DNA from: Buchnera aphidicola (Chaitophorus viminalis)
GTDB taxonomy: Bacteria > Pseudomonadota > Gammaproteobacteria > Enterobacterales > Enterobacteriaceae
Direction of reading: 5' to 3'
Length of the DNA stretch: 64,000 nucleotides
Assembly: GCF_026122795.1 (NCBI RefSeq)
Contig: NZ_JAIWQV010000001.1
Span: forward strand, 165,994 to 229,993
Shown piece after piece: positions 57,710 to 64,000 of the stretch. Numbering within the stretch: position 1 is the first letter of the stretch; each line of letters starts with the position of its first letter. The notes beneath the pieces are model-generated. The model did not search any database. It worked only from the letters and a program-made list of their open reading frames with translations, and was not told where the DNA came from. The position numbers were made by a program, and so were the translations under genes.

Positions 57710-59788
57710 TTGCTCAATCCATTTATATTTAAATTTAAATATGGAAATCATATAGTAACTTTAGAAACTGGATTAATTGCTAGACAAGCAACATCTTCTA
57801 TTATGGCAAGTATAGATGATACTTCTGTACTTGTTACTGTAGTTGCACACAAAGAAGTTAAAGAAATTAAAGATTTTTTACCTTTAACTGTAAATTATCA
57901 AGAAAGAACATATGCTGCTGGGAAAATTCCAGGAGGATTTTTTAGAAGAGAAGGTCGTCCTAGTGAAAATGAAATATTAATTGGTCGTTTAATAGATAGA
58001 CCAATTCGTGCAATTTTTCCAAAAAATTTTTATAATGAAGTGCAAGTTATTGTAACTGTTGTATCATTAAATCCAAAAATTAATCCTGATATTGTTTCTA
58101 TGATTGGAGTTTCTGCTGCATTATATATTTCTGGAATACCAGTTAAAAAAATGATTGGAGCAGCAAGAATAGGTTTAATTAATAACAAATATGTTTTAAA
58201 TCCTACTACAGATGAAATGAAATTTAGTTTATTAGATTTAATAGTATCTGGTACTGATAAAAATATTTTAATGTTAGAATCAGAATCTGATCAATTAGAT
58301 AAAGAAATTATATTTAAAGGTATTTTATACGGATTTAAAAAACAAAGAAAATTAATTAAAAGTATGAAAAATTTGTTATCTTCAATAAAGAAAAAAAATT
58401 GGAAAAATTATTCTCAAAGTGTAGATGATAATCTTTATAAAAAAATTTTAAATTTATCTAAAAAAAAAATAAAAAAATATTATTGTATTTCTGATAAAAA
58501 AAAACGTTTTCAAAAGTTAAAAACATATAAAAGTAATATAATTTCTAAACTTTTAAATCAAGATTTAAACATAAATATTTTAGAAGTAAATAAAATTTTT
58601 TATGATATTGAAAAAAAAATTGTTCGAAAAAATATTTTAATTAAAAAAAAAAGAATTGATGGTAGATCGCCAGATGTTATTCGTAATTTAGATATTAAAA
58701 CTAGTGTTTTATCTAGAACTCATGGTTCTTCTTTATTTACTAGAGGAGAAACTCAATCTTTAGTTTCAGTAACATTAGGAACCTCAAGAGATGCTCAAAA
58801 TTTAGATGAATTATTAGGAGATAAAACAGATAGTTTTTTATTTCATTATAATTTTCCTCCATATTCTGTTGGAGAAATAGGTATGATTAATTCGCCTAAA
58901 AGAAGAGAAGTAGGACATGGAAAATTAGCTAAAAAGAGTATTTTAGCAGTCATGCCTTCTATAGAAATTTTTCCTTATACAATTCGTATAGTTTCTGAAA
59001 TTACTGAATCTAATGGGTCTTCTTCTATGGCTTCTGTATGTGGCGCTTCTTTAGCTTTAATGGATGCAGGAGTTCCTATTAAACAACCTATAGCTGGTGT
59101 TGCAATGGGTTTAATTAAAAAAAAAAATAATTATGTAATTTTAACAGATATATTAGGAGATGAAGATCATTTTGGAGATATGGATTTTAAAATTTCTGGA
59201 AGCATTATTGGTATCACTGCTTTACAATTGGATATGAAAACTGAAGGAATGACGTATGATATTTTACATGAAACTTTAGATAAATCTTGTAAAGCTATTA
59301 ATTTTATATTAAATGTTATGTCTAAAACAATAAATACTCCAAATAAAGAAATTTCTAAATTTGCTCCTCGTGTACATGTTATTAAAATTAATCCAGAAAA
59401 AATTAAAGATGTTATAGGAAAAGGAGGATCTATAATTCGTATGTTAACAGAAGAAACAGGAACTATAATTGAAATTGAAGATAATGGTACAGTCAAGATT
59501 TCAGCAGTCATGGAAGAAAAAGCTGAACATGCTATAAAACGTATTCAAGAGATTACATCAGATTTAGAAATAGGTAAAATATATACAGGAAAAGTAACTA
59601 GAATAGTTGATTTTGGGGCATTTATTTCTATCGGAATAGGAAAAGAAGGTTTAGTTCATATTTCTCAAATTTCTGAAAAACATATAGAAAAAGTTTCAGA
59701 TTATTTAAAATTAAATCAAATTGTTAAAGTAAAAGTTTTAGATATAGATAGACAAAAAAGATTAAGATTAAGTATGAAAAAAATTTAA
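57710..59788 (+). CDS. pnp: Polynucleotide phosphorylase
   Basis: Phosphorolytic 3'-5' RNA exonuclease, core of the degradosome. 692 residues (E. coli 711). First RNase PH domain ([27 protein letters not shown] region), helical linker, second RNase PH domain ([41 protein letters not shown]), KH domain ([16 protein letters not shown] near 562) and S1 domain ([15 protein letters not shown]). The start is a TTG with AAGGA 8 nt upstream, and the N-terminus MLNPF aligns with E. coli MLNPI, which is also UUG-started. The unstructured C-tail is missing. Confidence 0.97.
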   Translation: MLNPFIFKFKYGNHIVTLETGLIARQATSSIMASIDDTSVLVTVVAHKEVKEIKDFLPLTVNYQERTYAAGKIPGGFFRREGRPSENEILIGRLIDRPIRAIFPKNFYNEVQVIVTVVSLNPKINPDIVSMIGVSAALYISGIPVKKMIGAARIGLINNKYVLNPTTDEMKFSLLDLIVSGTDKNILMLESESDQLDKEIIFKGILYGFKKQRKLIKSMKNLLSSIKKKNWKNYSQSVDDNLYKKILNLSKKKIKKYYCISDKKKRFQKLKTYKSNIISKLLNQDLNINILEVNKIFYDIEKKIVRKNILIKKKRIDGRSPDVIRNLDIKTSVLSRTHGSSLFTRGETQSLVSVTLGTSRDAQNLDELLGDKTDSFLFHYNFPPYSVGEIGMINSPKRREVGHGKLAKKSILAVMPSIEIFPYTIRIVSEITESNGSSSMASVCGASLALMDAGVPIKQPIAGVAMGLIKKKNNYVILTDILGDEDHFGDMDFKISGSIIGITALQLDMKTEGMTYDILHETLDKSCKAINFILNVMSKTINTPNKEISKFAPRVHVIKINPEKIKDVIGKGGSIIRMLTEETGTIIEIEDNGTVKISAVMEEKAEHAIKRIQEITSDLEIGKIYTGKVTRIVDFGAFISIGIGKEGLVHISQISEKHIEKVSDYLKLNQIVKVKVLDIDRQKRLRLSMKKI

Positions 59789-59819
59789 AAATAAATAAAT
59801 TTATATAAAAATTTTTTAT

Positions 59820-59851
59820 TAAAAAATAGAATTTTATAATTCTATTTTTTA
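59820..59851 (+). terminator. pnp terminator
   Basis: AAAAAATAGAATT pairs exactly with AATTCTATTTTTT around a 4-nt loop, 13-14 bp of stem, with six T on the 3' arm, 31 bp after the pnp stop. Confidence 0.85.
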
Positions 59852-60113
59852 TGATAATCTAAAATTATTTAATAAAATACATTATATTTGTTTTATTTAA
59901 ATTTTAAAATTCAAGTTGATGTTTGAAAAAAAATATATTTTTTCTAATTTTATTAAAATATTTTATAAAATTTTATAAGTAAATTTTATGAGTTATTTAA
60001 TAATATCAATTTTTTTTTAAATAAATAAAAAATTTTATATAGATTATAATAAATAACTGATAAAATTTTAATATAGTTAAATAAAATTTATGATTTTAAA
60101 TAAAATATTTTAA

Positions 60114-60192
60114 GCCAGTGCATAATTTCAATAAATATATAAAAAATTTATCGTGTATGATGTAAACTGGCCTCCTTTTTAATTCAATGAGG
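60114..60192 (+). promoter_or_regulatory. Structured leader of deaD with possible ribosome-site masking
   Basis: GCCAGT at 60114-60119 can pair with ACTGGC at 60166-60171. The adjoining CCTC at 60171-60174 is complementary to GAGG at 60189-60192, the only Shine-Dalgarno-like stretch before the deaD start. The GC content of these short blocks stands out from the spacer. Control of translation by folding is an inference. Confidence 0.45.
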
Positions 60193-60204
60193 TACATGTT
60201 TTAC

Positions 60205-61971
60205 ATGGTTCATATTAAAAACAAATTTTTAGATTTTAAATTAAATAATTCAATTATAAAAGTGTTAAATGAAATTGGATATAAAAAACCTTCTCCTATA
60301 CAAGAAAAATGTATTCCTTACTTGTTAAAAAATTATGATGTTTTAGGAATGGCGCAAACTGGAAGTGGAAAAACAGCTGCTTTTGCATTGCCTTTATTAA
60401 ATAATGTTAAAACTTTTTTAAAAATTCCTCAAATTTTAGTTTTAACTCCAACACGAGAACTAGCTATTCAAGTATCTGAAGCATTTTCTTTGTTTTCTAA
60501 ATATATTTCATCTATTCGAGTTTTACCATTATATGGTGGTCAAAAATATGAATTACAGTTACGTGCTTTACGTAGTGGTCCACAAATTATAGTTGGAACT
60601 CCTGGAAGATTATTAGATCATTTAAAAAGAAAAACTTTAAATTTATCTCGATTAACTTCTTTAGTTATAGATGAAGCTGATGAAATGTTGCGTATGGGAT
60701 TTATTGAAGATGTTGAAATTATTCTTTCTAAAATACCAAATAAACGTCAAACAGCATTATTTTCTGCTACTATGCCAGATGTTATTAAAAGAATTTCTCA
60801 TCGTTTTATGTGTAATCCTAAAGAAATTAAAATTAAATCTAATGTTATGAATAAACCAGATATTAATCAAAATTATTGGTTAGTATATGGAAAAAAAACA
60901 GATGGTTTAATTAGATTTTTAGAAACAGAAGATTTTTCAGCGACTATAATTTTTGTACGGACAAAAAATTCTACTGTAGAGATTTCTGAGGTATTAGAAA
61001 AAAATGGATATAATAGCGCTGCTTTAAATGGAGATATGAATCAAACGTTACGAGAAAAAACTTTAGAAAGATTAAAAAATGGAACATTAGATATATTAAT
61101 TGCTACAGATGTTGCTGCGCGAGGATTAGATGTTGATAGAATTAGTTTAGTGATAAATTATGATGTTCCAATAGATGTTGAGTCTTATATACATAGAATT
61201 GGTAGAACAGGTCGAGCAGGACGTAAAGGAAAAGCTTTAATGTTTGTTGAATATAGAGAAATGAGATTGTTAAGAAATATTGAAAGAATGATGAGACAAT
61301 CTATTCAGCAAGTACAATTACCAAATTCAGATGTATTAAGTCAACGTCGGTTAGAAAGTTTTTCTAAAAAAATTAAAAAAGAATTAAAAAGTTCAGATTT
61401 AAAAAAATATCAAATTTTATTATCTAAAATAAATTTAGATATGTCTGTTTCTATTGAAATTTTAGCTGCTGTACTTTTAAAAATCGCTCAAGGTAAACGT
61501 GTTTTAATTGTAGAAAAAGATAAAAATATTGTAAACATAAGAAGAAATTGGATTAGAAAAAATCAAAATATTAATTTAACTTATAAAAATCAAAAAAATT
61601 TTATAAAAAATTCTAATATGGATGTATATAAATTAGATTTAGGAAGATCAGATAAAATAGAAGTTAGACATATAGTTGGAGCGATTGCTAATGAAGGTAA
61701 TTTAAATAATAAAGATATTGGTCATATAAAAATATTTTCTTCATATTCAACTATAGAGTTACCAAAACATTTAATTAAAAAAGGTTTATTAAATAATTTT
61801 AAAGAAACAAAAATTTTTAATAAATTTATTAATTTAAGATTATTTAAAAATTTTAAATTTATTTCTAAAAAACCTTTTAAAAAAAAATTTAAAAATCATA
61901 TTACAAAAAAAACTTCTATACCATCTTATAATCGTAAATCTTATTTTAAAAGAAATCGTTTTAAAAAATAA
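60205..61971 (+). CDS. deaD: ATP-dependent RNA helicase DeaD (CsdA)
   Basis: DEAD-box helicase for 50S assembly and RNA unwinding in the cold. 588 residues from the ATG at 60205 (E. coli 629). Q motif with [30 protein letters not shown], the DEAD box in [18 protein letters not shown], and [11 protein letters not shown]. The C-terminal RNA-binding domain is present ([18 protein letters not shown]), while the Arg/Gly tail is replaced by a short Lys-rich one. Upstream in-frame ATGs at 60187 and 60196 exist; 60205 gives the N-terminus (MVHIKNKF) that best matches E. coli, with GAGG 12 nt before it. Confidence 0.95.
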   Translation: MVHIKNKFLDFKLNNSIIKVLNEIGYKKPSPIQEKCIPYLLKNYDVLGMAQTGSGKTAAFALPLLNNVKTFLKIPQILVLTPTRELAIQVSEAFSLFSKYISSIRVLPLYGGQKYELQLRALRSGPQIIVGTPGRLLDHLKRKTLNLSRLTSLVIDEADEMLRMGFIEDVEIILSKIPNKRQTALFSATMPDVIKRISHRFMCNPKEIKIKSNVMNKPDINQNYWLVYGKKTDGLIRFLETEDFSATIIFVRTKNSTVEISEVLEKNGYNSAALNGDMNQTLREKTLERLKNGTLDILIATDVAARGLDVDRISLVINYDVPIDVESYIHRIGRTGRAGRKGKALMFVEYREMRLLRNIERMMRQSIQQVQLPNSDVLSQRRLESFSKKIKKELKSSDLKKYQILLSKINLDMSVSIEILAAVLLKIAQGKRVLIVEKDKNIVNIRRNWIRKNQNINLTYKNQKNFIKNSNMDVYKLDLGRSDKIEVRHIVGAIANEGNLNNKDIGHIKIFSSYSTIELPKHLIKKGLLNNFKETKIFNKFINLRLFKNFKFISKKPFKKKFKNHITKKTSIPSYNRKSYFKRNRFKK

Positions 61972-62079
61972 TATTTTAATAAAAAACTATTAAAAAATTA
62001 AAATAATTAAATTTTTATTTTTAAAAACAAAAATTTTTTATTTATAAATTTAAATTAATTTTACAGAAATTATATAAGA

Positions 62080-62122
62080 TTAAAGAGCGCACTTAGAATT
62101 TTTTTGTTAGTGCACTCTTTAA
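62080..62122. terminator. Bidirectional terminator between deaD and ridA
   Basis: TTAAAGAG-C-GCACT pairs with AGTGC-A-CTCTTTAA, 13 bp with one C/A mismatch and a 15-nt loop. It sits in the convergent gap, with the ridA stop 6 bp beyond it. Confidence 0.75.
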
Positions 62123-62127
62123 TATAT

Positions 62128-62511
62128 TTATTTTTTCAAAGCTATCACTTCAATTTCAATTTGAACATTTTTTGGTAATTTAGAAACTTCTATACATGTT
62201 CTAGCTGGAAAAATTAATATATTTTCTTGAATAAAAAAATTTTCATATATACGATTAATATCGTTAATTTTATCTAAACAGGTAGTAAAAATTGTTGTTT
62301 TGATAATGTTTTTTATAGAGAAATTAGATTTTTTTATAATAGCTTTAATATTTTTTAATACTAAAGAAGTTTGACTAGTAATATTATTTGGTATATTTTC
62401 TGTTTTACAATCAACAGGAATTTGTCCAGAAATCATTAATAAATTATTTATTTTAATAGCTTGAGAATATGGTCCAAAAACTTTTGGCGCATTTTTTGTA
62501 TAAATTTTCAT
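62128..62511 (-). CDS. ridA: 2-iminobutanoate/2-iminopropanoate deaminase RidA
   Basis: Hydrolyses reactive enamine/imine intermediates released by PLP enzymes such as threonine deaminase, protecting PLP enzymes. 127 residues (E. coli 128). APKVFGPYSQAIKINNLLMISGQIPVD at the start, ARTCIEVSKLPKNVQIEIEVIA at the end with the substrate-binding Arg near 105. In E. coli ridA is followed upstream by pyrI and pyrB; here argI comes next after a 212-bp gap. Confidence 0.97.
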   Translation of the reverse strand: MKIYTKNAPKVFGPYSQAIKINNLLMISGQIPVDCKTENIPNNITSQTSLVLKNIKAIIKKSNFSIKNIIKTTIFTTCLDKINDINRIYENFFIQENILIFPARTCIEVSKLPKNVQIEIEVIALKK

Positions 62512-62723
62512 TTTTATATTTATCCTTGTTACTTTTAAATAAAAATGTAAATTATTTTTAATATATCGAATTTTAAAATTTATATATTTAAATATATTTT
62601 GATATTTTTTTAAAAAATTTTTTATATATAAAATATATTTTTTTATTTATATAAAAATAATTTATGAAAACAAATATAAAATTTAAAAAATTTATATAAA
62701 ATATATTTTATAAAATAAATATA

Positions 62724-63740
62724 TTAAAAATTGATGTTTTTAATTAAACTACAGATTATTAACGCTTTAACTAAATGAACACGATTTGAAGATTGTTGAA
62801 AAATTATTTTTTTATTAGATTGAAATACTTCATCAGTAATTTCTACTCCATTTTTTAAATTAAACTTTTGAATAACTTTTTTTCCAAAAATAGTTTTTTT
62901 ATCATGTAATGCTGGTAAACAATGAAAAACTTTAACAAAAGGATTATCAGAAAGTTTTAGAATTTTTTTATTTACTTGATAGTTTTTTAATAAAAATATT
63001 TTTTCTTGTATTTTATTAGAATCTTCTCCCATAGAAATCCAAACATCCGTATAAATTATATCTGCTTTATAAATTCCTGTTTTTATATTATCTGTAAATA
63101 ATATATTATTTAATTTTTTATTAATTGTAATGTTATGAGAATTTAAAAATTTTGTATTAGGTAAATATTTTTTTGGAGAAATTAAACTTAAATTAAAATT
63201 TAATAAATTTGCTGCTTCTATTAAAGTATTTGAAATATTATTTTTAGAATCTCCAATATAAGAAATTTTTATATTTTTTATTTTTTTTTGAATAAAAATT
63301 TCTTTAATTGTAAAAATATCAGATAAAATTTGAGTTGGATGAAAAGATTTAGTTAATCCATTCCAAACTGGAATTTTAGAATATTTTGCTAATTTTTCTA
63401 TATTTTTATGCTGATGACCTCGATATACAATACCATCATATATTTTTCCTAAAGTAAAAGCTGTATCTTCAATAGATTCTTTATATCCTAAATGTATATC
63501 TTTTGAATTTAAATATGTAACTTTAGCACCTTGATCAAATAATGCCGTTTCAAATGAACATCTTGTTCTAGTAGATTCTTTTTCAAAAATTAAAACTATA
63601 TTTTTTTTTTTTAATTTTTGTTTTTCTTGTTGTATAAGTTTTTTAAATTTTAATTTTTGTGCATATTTTATTAAAAATAAAATATCTTTTTTTTGAAAAT
63701 CGTTTAATCTTAAAAAATTTCTTAAATAAAATGAATTCAT
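62724..63740 (-). CDS. argI: Ornithine carbamoyltransferase
   Basis: Makes citrulline from ornithine and carbamoyl phosphate in arginine synthesis. 338 residues (E. coli ArgI 334). Carbamoyl-phosphate motif STRTRCSFE near 55-63, YRGHQH near 129 (E. coli YRGYGQ), HPTQ near 155, a DVWISMGE ornithine-site motif near 230 and the catalytic cysteine in HCLPALHD near 273. Arginine is essential for aphids, so the gene fits host provisioning. No ARG-box-like operator was seen upstream. Confidence 0.96.
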   Translation of the reverse strand: MNSFYLRNFLRLNDFQKKDILFLIKYAQKLKFKKLIQQEKQKLKKKNIVLIFEKESTRTRCSFETALFDQGAKVTYLNSKDIHLGYKESIEDTAFTLGKIYDGIVYRGHQHKNIEKLAKYSKIPVWNGLTKSFHPTQILSDIFTIKEIFIQKKIKNIKISYIGDSKNNISNTLIEAANLLNFNLSLISPKKYLPNTKFLNSHNITINKKLNNILFTDNIKTGIYKADIIYTDVWISMGEDSNKIQEKIFLLKNYQVNKKILKLSDNPFVKVFHCLPALHDKKTIFGKKVIQKFNLKNGVEITDEVFQSNKKIIFQQSSNRVHLVKALIICSLIKNINF

Positions 63741-64000
63741 ATCTTCTCTTTTTAAAATTACTATAATATGTTATAAAATTTTTAAAATATTATATTTTAA
63801 AATATTCATATATTATATAAAAAAGAATAAAAATTATCTATTAATTAAAAATTATAATAATTATTTCATAAATATTAAAAATATAAAGATTTTTCGTATA
63901 AAAATTTATTTTAAATAATAAAAAAAAAATAATGTTATATTATAAATAACTAAAAAATTTTACAAAAAATAATATATTTATTTTTTAAATATAATAATTT
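63741..64000. other. Spacer upstream of argI, to the window end
   Basis: Very A+T-rich, 260 bp, with no gene, tRNA or clear hairpin. It should contain the argI promoter. Confidence 0.6.

Larger units (their letters stand above)
59789..60204. other. Spacer between pnp and deaD
   Basis: No gene seen. nlpI lies here in E. coli and is absent. The spacer holds the pnp terminator at 59820-59851 and a structured deaD leader from about 60114. Confidence 0.7.

Noticed and set aside
59167-59511. 114-residue minus-strand ORF opposite pnp
   Set aside because: Antisense shadow of the conserved second RNase PH and KH region of pnp.
60187-60204. Longer deaD start
   Set aside because: The ATG at 60187 overlaps the only Shine-Dalgarno-like stretch and adds residues absent from the family.
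1-64000. Mobile elements, prophage, CRISPR arrays, horizontally acquired islands
   Set aside because: I found no transposase, integrase, cas gene, spaced direct repeats or block of different composition.

Overview
The window is a stretch of chromosome from a Buchnera-type obligate insect endosymbiont, almost certainly Buchnera aphidicola from an aphid host I cannot name. The reasons are extreme A+T content with long A/T runs in genes and spacers, lysine/asparagine/isoleucine-rich proteins, gene blocks in Enterobacterales order with members dropped out, essential amino acid genes (asd, lysA, aroQ, pheA, argI), and the known Buchnera peculiarity of a polA reduced to its 5'-3' exonuclease. I see no mobile elements, phage, CRISPR arrays or foreign-looking genes.

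Layout. 1-5905: recB (3' end outside the window) and recC. 5983-9982: mscS (N-terminally short), fbaA, pgk, yhgN. 10233-11348: asd. 11372-17767: tusA, holA, leuS, ybeX (short), ybeY, miaB, all on the minus strand. 18082-21984: lysA, lysS and prfB, the last with a +1 programmed frameshift. 22193-27482: ygfZ, gmk, typA, engB, polA (exonuclease only). 27813-31802: eno, a 1 kb gene-free gap where pyrG lies in E. coli, then glnS. 32084-33640: tRNA Met-Leu-Gln, rpiA, tRNA-Arg, tRNA-Ser. 33779-40113: csrA, alaS, rluD, aroQ, tldD. 40218-43495: ffh-rpsP-rimM-trmD-rplS, with trmD broken by a frameshift in an A12 tract. 43601-44448: pheA, frameshifted in an A10 tract and lacking the regulatory domain. 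44698-47767: rplM-rpsI, obgE, rpmA, rplU, ibaG. 48032-51784: greA, rlmE, ftsH, secG, tRNA-Leu. 52015-59788: nusA-infB-rbfA-truB-rpsO-pnp. 60205-63740: deaD, ridA, argI.

How the genes work together. Most of the window is information processing: aminoacyl-tRNA synthetases (Leu, Lys, Gln, Ala), ribosomal proteins, translation and ribosome assembly factors, RNA modification and decay, and RecBC DNA repair. Glycolysis (fbaA, pgk, eno) and the pentose phosphate pathway (rpiA) supply energy and precursors. The amino acid genes fit provisioning of the host. Pyrimidine genes are missing at two separate places: pyrG between glnS and eno, and pyrI-pyrB between ridA and argI.

Main points for a second look: two essential-pathway genes (trmD, pheA) split by the same kind of one-base deficit in a poly(A) tract, a setting where RNA polymerase slippage is known to rescue Buchnera genes; PheA ending where its catalytic domain ends, so with no phenylalanine-binding domain; the prfB frameshift site carrying UAA instead of UGA; the coordinated pyrimidine losses; and two 20-bp perfect palindromes in divergent gaps. 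I found no wholly new multi-gene system here.
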